64,000 nt of DNA, from the NCBI RefSeq assembly GCF_037478305.1, contig NZ_JBBGAZ010000001.1:992001-1056000 (forward strand), written 5' to 3'. Both the position numbers and the translations under genes were made by a program. How positions within the stretch are numbered: the stretch's first letter is position 1; every line of letters begins with the position of its first letter. Of this stretch, positions 8,145 through 16,985 are shown one piece after another. The notes beneath the pieces are model-generated. The model saw nothing but the letters and a program-made list of their open reading frames with translations. It had not been told where the DNA came from and searched no databases. This stretch comes from Cognatishimia coralii (GTDB taxonomy: Bacteria; Pseudomonadota; Alphaproteobacteria; Rhodobacterales; Rhodobacteraceae).

Positions 8145-8482
8145 GTGTAACATCCCTTTACGCCTTCTGGGCAGACCATACGTTTGTGAACCTTCGGCTT
8201 CACGCGCGGCTCGTGACAGACTTCGCCCGCGACCGGCACACCACAGCTGACCATTCCACCAACTTGAACAGGCTGCAGACCAGTTGGGCAAATGCCACCG
8301 GCATTGGCGTTGGCCGCGGCGGCCATGCGATAGGCGCAGCCCATTGGCACTTGGGGCGGCGTTTTTGGTGTGAAAGTGATTTCGGGATCCGGCTTGATCT
8401 TGCACGGAAAGATAATGCAGGTTGCATGCGCAGGCACCGCGATGACGGCAAGACAACTTGCGAACAGGATATTCTTAAACAT
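8135..8482 (-). CDS. secreted cysteine-rich protein of unknown function
   Basis: 115 residues. A signal peptide of about 20 residues (MFKNILFASCLAVIAVPAHA) is followed by a mature part with eight cysteines (in TCII, FPCK, MGCA, GICP, VSCG, EVCH, MVCP and KGCY) and basic/proline-rich stretches (KIKPDP, RVKPKVHKR). I do not recognise a family. Eight periplasmic cysteines suggest disulfides or metal binding. It lies 1.2 kb from the bufferin operon on the other strand, but nothing links them directly. The ATG at 8482 follows AAAAGGGGCC. Confidence 0.75.
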   Translation of the reverse strand: MFKNILFASCLAVIAVPAHATCIIFPCKIKPDPEITFTPKTPPQVPMGCAYRMAAAANANAGGICPTGLQPVQVGGMVSCGVPVAGEVCHEPRVKPKVHKRMVCPEGVKGCYTTN

Positions 8483-8595
8483 CTAGGCCCCTTTTCTTTG
8501 CTTCTGCTCAATTATCAGGTGGGTCACTGGCCCATAGACTACTATATTTTGTGGGTCAGTCAATTTCTGATAGCGGGGAACCGCTGGAAAAACGG

Positions 8596-9078
8596 TTAAC
8601 GGATGCGGCGAATGTATTCATCCACGCGGCAAGCCGGTGTTGCGCCTTCCAAAGGCACTTCTGAGATGCGGTGGAAGTCATCGGTTGAGAAGTCTGGGAA
8701 GTAGACATCGGCATCCGGGATCTCTGTGTCGACCTCGGTGATCAGGAGCCGATCCGCAATCGGCAGCATGGCCTTATAGATCCCTGCCCCGCCGATCCCA
8801 TAGATCCGCATATAGCCCTCGGCGCGCGCCAGAGCTATGGCCTTGTCAATCGAGCTCACCACATGTTCAGCCAGATCTTTTTGCGAGGACACCACGATAT
8901 TCAAACGGTTCTTCAGCGGTTTGAACGGCAGGCTATCCCAGGTGTTGCGCCCCATAATGATCGCGCCGCCCAGCGTTTCGCGTTTGAACATCGCGAGGTC
9001 TTCGGGAACGTGCCAAGGGATATCATTGTCTTTGCCAATCGCGCCATTTCGCGCGCGCGCCACGATCAGGGAAATCAT
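8596..9078 (-). CDS. folA: dihydrofolate reductase
   Basis: 160 residues. Reduces dihydrofolate to tetrahydrofolate with NADPH, replacing the folate oxidised by the adjacent thymidylate synthase. Family marks: VARARNGAIGKDNDIPWH at residue 6, the active-site acid in PEDLAMFKRET, MGRNTWDSL (NADPH site) and IYGIGGAGIYKAML. The start codon overlaps the thyA stop (ATGA), so it is translated behind thyA. Confidence 0.97.
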   Translation of the reverse strand: MISLIVARARNGAIGKDNDIPWHVPEDLAMFKRETLGGAIIMGRNTWDSLPFKPLKNRLNIVVSSQKDLAEHVVSSIDKAIALARAEGYMRIYGIGGAGIYKAMLPIADRLLITEVDTEIPDADVYFPDFSTDDFHRISEVPLEGATPACRVDEYIRRIR

Positions 9079-9890
9079 ACGGCCACCGGCGCTTTGATAT
9101 TGGGATCGGCTTCATAGTTCAGGATCTCGAAGTCCTCGAATTTGAAGTCAAAGATGGACTTTACGTCGCGCTTGATCCGGATCTGCGGCAAAGGTTTGGG
9201 CGTACGCGCCAGTTGCGTGGCGACCTGCTCCATATGGTTGGAATAGATATGCGCGTCGCCAATCGTATGCACGAAATCGCCCGGCTCATAACCCGTCACA
9301 TGTGCCAGCATCACCAGCAACAGCGCATAGGAGGCAATATTGAAAGGCACGCCAAGGAACATGTCAGCGGAGCGTTGATAGAGCTGCAGATGCAGTTTCC
9401 CGCCAATGATCCGCACCTGCCAAAGCGTATGGCACGGCGGCAGCGCCATGTCGGGCACGTCTGCGGGGTTCCAGGCAGACACAATCATGCGGCGGCTGTC
9501 GGGCGAGGTCTTGATCAGCTTGATCAACTCTTCGACCTGATCCACACTTCCGCGACTTAGGATCCCGTCGTCGTTTTGAAGCGCCGGGAAGTTACGCCAT
9601 TGATATCCATAGACCGGACCCAGATCCCCGTTTTCATCTGCCCATTCGTCCCAGATCGAGACGCCATTGTCCTTGAGATATTTGATATTCGTGTCGCCGC
9701 TCAAAAACCAAAGCAGCTCATGGATGATCGAGCGCAGATGTAGTTTTTTCGTCGTCACCAGTGGAAAACCATCGCTCAGAGGATAGCGTGCCTGCATCCC
9801 AAAGTAGGACGTCGTGCCAGTTCCCGTGCGATCACTCGAGGGCGTCCCTTGATCCAAAATCAAACGCAGTTGGTCGTGATATTGCTGCAT
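9075..9890 (-). CDS. thyA: thymidylate synthase (ThyA type)
   Basis: 271 residues. Makes dTMP from dUMP with methylenetetrahydrofolate. The catalytic cysteine is Cys153 in PPCHTLWQ. The dUMP-phosphate arginine lies in SSDRTGTGT near the N-terminus, and DAHIYSNHMEQV is near the C-terminus. The ATG at 9890 with GGAGGGCGAC upstream is chosen over an in-frame ATG 48 bases earlier. It forms a two-gene operon with folA through a 4-base overlap, a common and functionally sensible pairing. Confidence 0.97.
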   Translation of the reverse strand: MQQYHDQLRLILDQGTPSSDRTGTGTTSYFGMQARYPLSDGFPLVTTKKLHLRSIIHELLWFLSGDTNIKYLKDNGVSIWDEWADENGDLGPVYGYQWRNFPALQNDDGILSRGSVDQVEELIKLIKTSPDSRRMIVSAWNPADVPDMALPPCHTLWQVRIIGGKLHLQLYQRSADMFLGVPFNIASYALLLVMLAHVTGYEPGDFVHTIGDAHIYSNHMEQVATQLARTPKPLPQIRIKRDVKSIFDFKFEDFEILNYEADPNIKAPVAV

Positions 9891-10075
9891 GTCGCCCTCC
9901 TTTGTCGCCAATTCACGCCGCGACTCATGAGCAAGCATACCCCCCAGATCTAGACGCCACCACCCAAAACACCGCTAAATGCTGTCAATTTATGCGCTTC
10001 CTGACAGAAGCCTCTCGACAGCCGACCTGAAACATCTAGCTTTAGCGCAACCATGATCTTTACCGGAGCTGACAC

Positions 10076-10504
10076 ATGAAGATTCGCTACCTGCACACGA
10101 TGGTTCGTGTGGCCGACCTAGACGCCTCTATCGCCTTTTATGAGCTGCTCGGTCTGGAAGAAACCCGCCGTTATGAGAACGAAGGCGGTCGGTTCACTTT
10201 GGTGTTCATGACGCCTCCGGGCCAAGAAGATGCGCACGTCGAGCTGACCTACAATTGGGACGGAGACGACGGACTGCCCAGCGACAGCCGCCACTTTGGC
10301 CACCTCGCCTATAGTGTCGAGAACATCTACGACATGTGCCAGCATCTGATGGACAATGGTGTCACCATCAATCGCCCGCCGCGCGATGGGCGCATGGCCT
10401 TTGTGCGTAGCCCGGACAATGTATCAATCGAACTATTGCAGGATGGTGATGCACTGCCATCGGCGGAACCCTGGGCCTCGATGGAAAACACCGGTCACTG
10501 GTAA
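10076..10504 (+). CDS. gloA: lactoylglutathione lyase (glyoxalase I)
   Basis: 142 residues. Converts the hemithioacetal of methylglyoxal and glutathione to S-lactoylglutathione. Metal ligands of the two vicinal-oxygen-chelate modules are in place: His7 (YLHTMVRV), Glu56 (HVELTYNW), His76 (FGHLAYSV) and Glu119 (SIELLQ). YELLGL near residue 22 is also typical. Stands alone on the plus strand and ends 1 bp before the convergent ldtR stop. Confidence 0.96.
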   Translation: MKIRYLHTMVRVADLDASIAFYELLGLEETRRYENEGGRFTLVFMTPPGQEDAHVELTYNWDGDDGLPSDSRHFGHLAYSVENIYDMCQHLMDNGVTINRPPRDGRMAFVRSPDNVSIELLQDGDALPSAEPWASMENTGHW

Positions 10505-10505
10505 A

Positions 10506-11003
10506 TCAATAGATATAGCGGATTTGGTCCGTCCAATACCGCTCCACTCGTTTGAGGGCCTGCGTGATATCCAGCAGGCCTTCAATTCCCAACACGCCTT
10601 TGGATTGCAACCCCTCGGCGTGACGTTCAAATAAAGTCGCGACAAGGTCGCGAATATTGCGCCCCTTAGGCGTCAACCGTACCCGAACAGAGCGGCGATC
10701 AATCTCGCAACGCTGGTGGTGCATATAGCCCATTTCCACCAGTTTTTTCAGGTTGTAGCTGACATTGCTGCCCTGATAATACCCGCGCGATTTCAACTCA
10801 CCCGCCGTGACCTCATTGTCGCCAATATTGAACAACAGCAGCGCCTGCACCGCGTTGATTTCCAACACGCCCACGCGCTCAAATTCATCTTTGATCACAT
10901 CCAACAACAGACGATGCAGCCGTTCCACCAACGCGAGCGCGTCCAAATAGTTCGAGATATAGCCCGCGTCTGTGGGCAGACGCGTGGGTGAATGAATGCT
11001 CAT
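10506..11003 (-). CDS. ldtR: MarR-type winged-helix regulator, LdtR-like
   Basis: 165 residues. Strong similarity in remembered sequence to the alphaproteobacterial LdtR group: RLHRLLLDVIKDEFERVGV, the helix-turn-helix VTAGELKSRGYYQGSNVSYN, and the wing RCEIDRRSVRVRLTPKGR. LdtR was described as a regulator of an L,D-transpeptidase and osmotic tolerance in Liberibacter and Sinorhizobium. No transpeptidase gene is next to it here, so the regulon is unknown. The ATG at 11003 follows GGAGGCAGGG. Confidence 0.85.
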   Translation of the reverse strand: MSIHSPTRLPTDAGYISNYLDALALVERLHRLLLDVIKDEFERVGVLEINAVQALLLFNIGDNEVTAGELKSRGYYQGSNVSYNLKKLVEMGYMHHQRCEIDRRSVRVRLTPKGRNIRDLVATLFERHAEGLQSKGVLGIEGLLDITQALKRVERYWTDQIRYIY

Positions 11004-11089
11004 CCCTGCCTCCGAGGTTTGTCAGAGGTCAGGTTGATACAAAAGTGCCAAAAATCCGTTAAATCCGACGCAGTCGATTAAAATTCAAA

Positions 11090-11353
11090 TTAATCAGCGC
11101 CTTGGACATGAGCTGAAATCTCAGAAATCAATGCCCCAAGCTCTTGTGGAGCCTCGGCCTGTCCGCTCACCCATTGATAAAGGTCCTGATCATTCTCGTT
11201 CAACAGGGCTTCATAAAGGTCCAATGCAGGCGCATCCATGCCCGCAAGATGCGCATCGGCATAGCGGCTGAGAATGATGTCCATTTCCTTGATACCACGG
11301 CGCATGGATCGCATTTGCAGTCGCTTTAGGCGGTTTTCATGGGTCTCAGACAC
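11090..11353 (-). CDS. sdhE: succinate dehydrogenase assembly factor SdhE (FAD assembly)
   Basis: 87 residues. Promotes covalent flavin attachment to SdhA. The RGxxE signature appears as RRGIKEMD near residue 18, followed by the helical YEALLNENDQDLYQW block. The start is a GTG at 11353, placed behind AAGGGGCC. It is 3 bp after the stop of the XRE regulator gene, so the two are co-transcribed. No sdh genes are in the window. Confidence 0.93.
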   Translation of the reverse strand: MSETHENRLKRLQMRSMRRGIKEMDIILSRYADAHLAGMDAPALDLYEALLNENDQDLYQWVSGQAEAPQELGALISEISAHVQGAD

Positions 11354-11356
11354 AGA

Positions 11357-11761
11357 TCAGGCCCCTTTGCGCAGACGCTTTTCAAGCACGGCCAAGCGCT
11401 TGGTCGCATTCTGCAACTGCGTGTGAATTTCGCGAATTTCGGACAAGATCGCCTGATCAGCCGAGGCCGTGGACTCTTCGACGTCCACGTCATCGCCTTC
11501 ACCTGTCAGCAGCCATTTCAGCGAGACGCCCAGCAGCCCAGACACCATCTGCAGCCGGTTGGCGCGCGGCTCGTTCAGATCGTCTTCCCAACTGACCAAG
11601 GTGACTTTCTTGACGCCCAGTTTTCGCGCCAAATCCGACTGGGACAGGCCCGCCTGTTCACGTGCCGCCGTCAGACGATCTCCGAAGGTTGCGACCTCGG
11701 GCACATACCAGTCTTCGGTATCCATGACCTCTTCGCCGGTCCATTCGTCCTGATCGCTCAT
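11357..11761 (-). CDS. XRE-family helix-turn-helix regulator with C-terminal coiled coil
   Basis: 134 residues. An acidic N-terminal arm (about 20 residues) leads to an XRE/Cro HTH at about residues 26-85 (FGDRLTAAREQAGLSQSDLA, then VKKVTLVSWEDD). A hydrophilic linker and a leucine-heptad helix (EIREIHTQLQNATKRLAVLE) probably dimerise. The pairing with sdhE is a conserved arrangement in Rhodobacteraceae as far as I recall. The target is unknown. Divergent from the aspartate aminotransferase gene across 79 bp. Confidence 0.85.
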   Translation of the reverse strand: MSDQDEWTGEEVMDTEDWYVPEVATFGDRLTAAREQAGLSQSDLARKLGVKKVTLVSWEDDLNEPRANRLQMVSGLLGVSLKWLLTGEGDDVDVEESTASADQAILSEIREIHTQLQNATKRLAVLEKRLRKGA

Positions 11762-11840
11762 CGCCGTCGCCCTTAACTTTGCTTGCCCATCAATGGGGCG
11801 CACATTATGACAAGCATGACCGGATTACAAACGAGGCATT

Positions 11841-13043
11841 ATGTCCATTCTTGCAGATTCCCTGAGCCGCGTGAAACCTTCTCCGACTATGGCGATGACC
11901 GGCAAAGCCGCAGAGCTGAAGGCGGCCGGACGCGATATCATTGGCCTCTCTGCCGGAGAGCCTGATTTCGACACGCCAGAAAACATTCGCAAGGCGGGCC
12001 AAGAGGCCATCGAGACGGGCAAGACCCGCTATACGGCTGTTGACGGCATCCCAGAACTGAAACAAGCGATCTGCGAAAAGCTGAAGCGTGACAATGGGTT
12101 GAGCTACACACCTCAACAGATCTCGGTTGGCACTGGCGGCAAGCAGACGCTGTATAATGCGCTGATGGCGACGATCAATCCGGGCGACGAGGTCGTGATC
12201 CCTGCGCCCTATTGGGTCAGCTATCCGGATATGGTTTTACTGGCTGGCGGCACCCCGGTGATTGCCGAGGCCACGCTAGAGAATGACTTCAAGCTGACCC
12301 CAGAGCAGCTCGAAGCAGCAATCACGCCGAAAACGAAATGGTTCATCTTTAACAGCCCGTCTAATCCAACGGGTGCAGGCTATAACCACGATGAGCTCAA
12401 GGCGCTGACAGATGTTTTGCTGCGCCACCCGCATGTCTGGGTGATGTCTGATGATATGTATGAACATCTGGCCTACGGCGATTTCAAATTCTGCACGCCT
12501 GCAGAGGTCGAACCGGCGCTCTATGACCGCACGCTCACCTGCAACGGCGTTTCCAAAGCCTATGCCATGACAGGATGGCGCCTTGGCTATGCCGCGGGTC
12601 CAGTCGAATTGATCGGCGGGATGCGCAAGATCCAGAGCCAATCGACGTCAAACCCCTGCTCCATCAGCCAATATGCGGCGATTGAGGCTTTGAATGGCCC
12701 ACAGGACTATCTTGCCAAGCACAACGAGATGTTCGTGCGCCGCCGCGATTTGGTTGTCTCGATGCTTAACGAGATTGACGGCGTGGTGTGCCCGACGCCT
12801 GAAGGTGCCTTTTATGTTTATCCGTCCATCGCGGGGCTGATTGGCAAGACCACGCCCAATGGGACCGTCATCGAAAATGACGAGGCCTTTGCCACCGCTT
12901 TGCTAGAGGAAAAAGATGTGGCCATCGTTTTTGGCGCAGCCTTTGGCCTCTCGCCGAATTTCCGCGTAAGCTATGCGACCTCAGATGAGGCTTTGAAAGA
13001 GGCCTGTACGCGTATTCAGGATTTCTGTGCCGCCCTGACTTAA
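11841..13043 (+). CDS. aspartate aminotransferase (class I, Ib subgroup)
   Basis: 400 residues. PLP enzyme interconverting aspartate/2-oxoglutarate and oxaloacetate/glutamate. Members of this subgroup often accept prephenate or aromatic substrates too. PLP lysine is Lys239 in CNGVSKAYAMTGWRLGY. The substrate-carboxylate arginine lies near the C-terminus in FRVSYATS. SAGEPDFDTP and FNSPSNPTGAGY are typical of the family. The ATG at 11841 begins the conserved region. A small conserved gene follows 9 bp later and may be in the same transcript. Confidence 0.95.
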   Translation: MSILADSLSRVKPSPTMAMTGKAAELKAAGRDIIGLSAGEPDFDTPENIRKAGQEAIETGKTRYTAVDGIPELKQAICEKLKRDNGLSYTPQQISVGTGGKQTLYNALMATINPGDEVVIPAPYWVSYPDMVLLAGGTPVIAEATLENDFKLTPEQLEAAITPKTKWFIFNSPSNPTGAGYNHDELKALTDVLLRHPHVWVMSDDMYEHLAYGDFKFCTPAEVEPALYDRTLTCNGVSKAYAMTGWRLGYAAGPVELIGGMRKIQSQSTSNPCSISQYAAIEALNGPQDYLAKHNEMFVRRRDLVVSMLNEIDGVVCPTPEGAFYVYPSIAGLIGKTTPNGTVIENDEAFATALLEEKDVAIVFGAAFGLSPNFRVSYATSDEALKEACTRIQDFCAALT

Positions 13044-13052
13044 GGAGCCCCC

Positions 13053-13472
13053 ATGATCAGCGCCCTGCCCGAGCTTTACTTTCGCCTGCGCGACAATGGC
13101 GCGACCGTTTTTCGTATGGCGGATGATGCGCGCAATGGGCGGCTGGACATGACGCAAATCGCGACGGTGAACCTGCGCAGTGGCGAGTACAAAACGACTG
13201 GCGACAAGGCCTTGTCCGAGGCGGATCAGGACGCGATTAAGGCTTGGATCGCCGACCGTCAGGAAAGCCTGCCGTGGCGGCGCCTCGATCGCGCCATGCA
13301 AGTGATTGAGGACATCAACCAAACGGCGCATTGGGTGCAAACTGAAGCCAGCGACAAGGACCTCGAGGGCGTCACGGATGCCTTGTTTCTGGCCATGCAC
13401 GATCTGCGTCAGGTTCTAGTTCGCAAAACGGCAGATCGGGTGCGCAAAGAGGCCAAAGCCGCCAAAGACTAG
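13053..13472 (+). CDS. conserved hypothetical protein
   Basis: 139 residues, soluble, with no signal or membrane segment. The first half looks like a small beta-rich fold (YFRLRDNGATVFRM, then MTQIATVNLRSGEYKTTGD). The second half is helical and ends in a basic tail (RKTADRVRKEAKAAKD). I do not recognise a domain. Start ATG 13053 is behind AAGGAG and 9 bp after the aminotransferase stop. Its TAG stop and the MATE gene's stop on the other strand share the palindrome CTAG. Confidence 0.75.
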   Translation: MISALPELYFRLRDNGATVFRMADDARNGRLDMTQIATVNLRSGEYKTTGDKALSEADQDAIKAWIADRQESLPWRRLDRAMQVIEDINQTAHWVQTEASDKDLEGVTDALFLAMHDLRQVLVRKTADRVRKEAKAAKD

Positions 13473-14839
13473 TTTTGGCCAGAGGCCCTTAGATCCACCA
13501 TAATCTGTCGCCAAAACCGCCACATCAGCAACACCGCTGCGCAAGCCAGCCCCGCAACCAACCCAAACCAGACGCCAACGCCTTCAAGGCCAAGCGGGAA
13601 GCCCAACGCATAGCCAATGTTGACGCCCACCAGCCAATAGCTGACCGCGGCGAGGATCATTGGCCATTTCGTGTCCAGCACCCCGCGCAAAAGCCCCAAA
13701 GCCATGGCCTGCGCACCGTCCACAAATTGGAATAGAGCAGCTAGCAACATGAGCTTGGCGCCCAAAACTACAACGGCTTCATAGTTTGGATCATCCGAAG
13801 TCAGGAACAACCCAATGAGGGTCTGTGGAATGGTCACCATGACCGTCACCGCAACGACCGAAAACCCAAGGCTCATCCAAATCGCCATCCGAGCGCCCCG
13901 CGCAAGGTGGTCATAGTCTTTGCGTCCCAGGGCATTACCCGCCCGCACCGTTGCCGCGCTCGACAGGCCAAGGTGCATCATAAAGGCAAGCCCTGCGATA
14001 TTAATCGCAATGCCATGGGCCACCAATGGGACAGTCCCCAGCCAGCCCATCATTGTCGTGCTGAAGGCAAAGAGCGTCACTTCGGACAAAGCCGTCAACC
14101 CAATCGGAAGCCCGACACGGAACACCTTGGCCAGGACTTCGCCATCAGCTTTCCAGATCCGCTGGAACATTGCATGTTCTGGCAGCACTCTAAGCGCATA
14201 GATCACAACGCCCGCAATCGACACCACCTGCACCACTAAAGACGCAATTGCCGCGCCGACGATCCCAAGCTCTGGCGCTCCCAATTTGCCGAAGATCAGC
14301 ACGTAGTTTACGGCCGCATTCACCAAGGCGGCCAGAACGGTGATCCAAAACACCACACGCGTGCGTTCCAGGGCGGCGAGGTAGCTTTTCAGAACATTGG
14401 TCAAAAGCGCGGGCAGCAAACCAAAGACGACGATCCGCAAATAAAGCTGCGCCTGATCCGCGAGATCCGGTTGTTGGCCTATGGCTTTAAGCACCGGAGC
14501 GGACCACCAGAACAGAGGAAAAATCAGCAACGCATAGCCAACAGACAGCCACATCCCCATCCGAGTGATCCGCCGGATCTGAACCTCGTCGCCCGTCGCA
14601 TCGGCCTCGGCCACCATCGGCATCACGGCAATCGCAAAGCCTGACCCCAAAATGAATGTCACGAAAAACAATGTGCTTCCTAGAACAGCCGCCGCCAAAG
14701 CCTCTGCCGAATAGCGGCCCAACATCGCCGTATCAGTCATGCCAATCGCAAACTGCGCCAGATGACCACCGATCAACGGCAGCCCCAGCACCAAAAGGGC
14801 CCGAAAATGGCCCCTGTAACTCATAACCTTGTGTTCCAT
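13469..14839 (-). CDS. MATE family multidrug/metabolite exporter (NorM-like)
   Basis: 456 residues and 12 transmembrane helices. Expels cationic drugs or metabolites with Na+ or H+. The two MatE repeats begin LGLPLIGGHLAQFAIGMTDT and, in the second half, GLPIGLTALSEVTLFAFSTT. The start is set at ATG 14839 (AAGGG site seven bases upstream) and not at the later ATG 14824 or the far upstream frame. Both leave the conserved first helix intact. A second, distant MATE gene lies at 38401-39714. Confidence 0.9.
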   Translation of the reverse strand: MEHKVMSYRGHFRALLVLGLPLIGGHLAQFAIGMTDTAMLGRYSAEALAAAVLGSTLFFVTFILGSGFAIAVMPMVAEADATGDEVQIRRITRMGMWLSVGYALLIFPLFWWSAPVLKAIGQQPDLADQAQLYLRIVVFGLLPALLTNVLKSYLAALERTRVVFWITVLAALVNAAVNYVLIFGKLGAPELGIVGAAIASLVVQVVSIAGVVIYALRVLPEHAMFQRIWKADGEVLAKVFRVGLPIGLTALSEVTLFAFSTTMMGWLGTVPLVAHGIAINIAGLAFMMHLGLSSAATVRAGNALGRKDYDHLARGARMAIWMSLGFSVVAVTVMVTIPQTLIGLFLTSDDPNYEAVVVLGAKLMLLAALFQFVDGAQAMALGLLRGVLDTKWPMILAAVSYWLVGVNIGYALGFPLGLEGVGVWFGLVAGLACAAVLLMWRFWRQIMVDLRASGQN

Positions 14840-15023
14840 GCCACAACCCTTAGGAGTCACGCGCAATCTTGGCAAGTACAGGAACGACGAAGACACTGTC
14901 GTGTTTTGACAGCAGATCGCGGGCGGCGAAACTTATCCACAGACGGCCGCCCTGCCCTTGCTCAAAGCGGGCTTGGGTGAAATAGTGGAGCCAATCAAAG
15001 ACAGATCAGAGCAGCAGATCCAT

Positions 15024-16985
15024 ATGGCCAACGACCTTCTTGCGGAAACCGAAACTGAGTCCACCTATGACGCGTCCTCCATTGACGTGCTCGACGGCCT
15101 TGAAGCGGTCCGCAAACGCCCCGGCATGTATATCGGCGGCACCGACGAGCGCGCGTTGCACCATATGGCGGCTGAAATCATCGACAACTCGATGGACGAA
15201 GCGGTCGCGGGGTTTGCGACACGGATCGAGGTTACTCTGCTGGCGGATCACTCCCTTAAGGTCGTAGACAACGGGCGCGGCATTCCAATTGATCCGCATC
15301 CCAAGTTCCCCGACAAATCAGCACTTGAGGTGATCTTCACCGAGCTCCACGCGGGGGGCAAATTCTCGGGCAAAGCCTATGAGACCTCGGGCGGCTTGCA
15401 TGGGGTTGGCTCTACGGTGGTGAATGCTCTGTCCGACAGCCTCATTGTCGAGGTCGCCAAGAACAAAGAGGTCTATCAGCAAAGCTTTGTGCGGGGCGTG
15501 CCGCAAGGCAAGCTGGAAAAGATCGGCGCGGCCCCCAATCGGCGCGGCACCACAGTGACCTTTCACGCTGACGATCAGATCTTTGGCAGCCACCGGTTCA
15601 AGCCCAAGCGGCTGTTCACCTTGGTGCGCTCTAAGGCCTACCTCTTCTCCGGCGTCGAGATCCGCTGGAAGAGCGAAATCGACGATGGGGAAACGCCTGT
15701 TGAGGCCACCTTCCACTTCCCCGGAGGCCTGTCGGACTATCTGACCGAGACACTTGGGACCGCGACCTCTTATGCGGATGCGCCTTTTGCCGGCAAAGTG
15801 CAGTTCAAAGAGAAGTTCAACGAAGCAGGCTACGTGGAATGGGCGATCAACTGGACGCCTTCACGAGACGGCTTCATCCAGTCCTATTGTAACACCGTCC
15901 CCACACCCGAAGGCGGCACCCATGTGACCGGATTCTGGGCCGCGATCCTTAAGGGCATCAAAGCCTATGGCGAGCTCGTTGGCAACAAAAAGGCCGCGCA
16001 GATCACGCGGGACGACTTGCTGACAGGCGGCTGTGCTTTGGTCAGCTGTTTCATCGCCGACCCGGCCTTTGTGGGGCAAACCAAAGACCGGCTCAGCACT
16101 GAGGCCGCCAATAAGATGGTGGAAAACTCGGTCCGCGACCATTTTGACAACTGGCTGGCGGCGGATACGAAATCGGCGGGCGCGATCCTTGATTTCCTCG
16201 TTCTGCGCGCCGAAGAACGCCTGCGCCGCCGCCAGGAAAAAGAGACCCAACGCAAAAGCGCCACCAAGAAACTGCGCCTGCCCGGCAAGCTGGTGGATTG
16301 TTCCGCCAGCAACCGCGAGGGCACCGAGCTGTTTATCGTCGAGGGTGACTCCGCGGGCGGCTCGGCCAAAATGGCCAGGAACCGCAAGACGCAGGCGCTT
16401 TTGCCACTGCGCGGTAAGATCCTGAACGTGCTGGGCGCGGCGAGCTCAAAGCTCGGGTCCAATGCCGAAATCAACGACCTGAGCCAAGCGCTTGGGGTCG
16501 GGCTGGGCAGCCGCTTTAACGTCGATGACCTGCGCTATGACAAGATCATCATTATGACCGATGCGGATGTGGACGGCGCCCACATCGCCTCGCTTCTGAT
16601 GACGTTTTTCTTCACCCAAATGCGCCCGATGATTGATCAGGGGCATCTGTATCTGGCCTGCCCGCCCCTCTTCCGCCTGACCCAAGGCGCGCGGCGCGTC
16701 TATTGCATTGATGAGGCCGAACGCGACGCCTATCTCGAGAAAGGCCTTGGCGGCAAAGGCAAAATCGACGTCTCGCGCTTTAAAGGTCTGGGCGAGATGG
16801 ACGCGAAGGATTTGAAAGAGACCACCATGGACCCGGCGTCACGCAAATTGATCCGCGTGACGATTGACGAGGACAACCCGGGCGAAACCGGAGACCTTGT
16901 CGAGCGTTTGATGGGTAAGAAACCGGAGAAGCGGTTTGAGTATATCCAAGAGAACGCGCGGTTTGTGGAGGAGTTGGATGTTTGA
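15024..16985 (+). CDS. parE: DNA topoisomerase IV subunit B
   Basis: 653 residues. ATPase subunit that decatenates daughter chromosomes with ParC. GHKL ATPase motifs: EIIDNSMDEA, DNGRGIP, LHGVGSTVVNAL. Transducer domain, then TOPRIM with IVEGDSAGGSAK and DADVDGAHIASLL, and a C-terminal YIQENARFVEELDV, as is usual for ParE rather than GyrB (no insert). ATG 15024 starts the conserved protein. An in-frame TTG at 14958 is less likely, although the ATG has only a poor ribosome site. The last codons carry the ribosome site of the next gene. Confidence 0.97.
   Translation: MANDLLAETETESTYDASSIDVLDGLEAVRKRPGMYIGGTDERALHHMAAEIIDNSMDEAVAGFATRIEVTLLADHSLKVVDNGRGIPIDPHPKFPDKSALEVIFTELHAGGKFSGKAYETSGGLHGVGSTVVNALSDSLIVEVAKNKEVYQQSFVRGVPQGKLEKIGAAPNRRGTTVTFHADDQIFGSHRFKPKRLFTLVRSKAYLFSGVEIRWKSEIDDGETPVEATFHFPGGLSDYLTETLGTATSYADAPFAGKVQFKEKFNEAGYVEWAINWTPSRDGFIQSYCNTVPTPEGGTHVTGFWAAILKGIKAYGELVGNKKAAQITRDDLLTGGCALVSCFIADPAFVGQTKDRLSTEAANKMVENSVRDHFDNWLAADTKSAGAILDFLVLRAEERLRRRQEKETQRKSATKKLRLPGKLVDCSASNREGTELFIVEGDSAGGSAKMARNRKTQALLPLRGKILNVLGAASSKLGSNAEINDLSQALGVGLGSRFNVDDLRYDKIIIMTDADVDGAHIASLLMTFFFTQMRPMIDQGHLYLACPPLFRLTQGARRVYCIDEAERDAYLEKGLGGKGKIDVSRFKGLGEMDAKDLKETTMDPASRKLIRVTIDEDNPGETGDLVERLMGKKPEKRFEYIQENARFVEELDV

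Noticed and set aside
14893..14915. Operator-like repeat ctgtc/gacag before parE
   Set aside because: Five-base arms around a seven-base gap are expected by chance in a region of this size.
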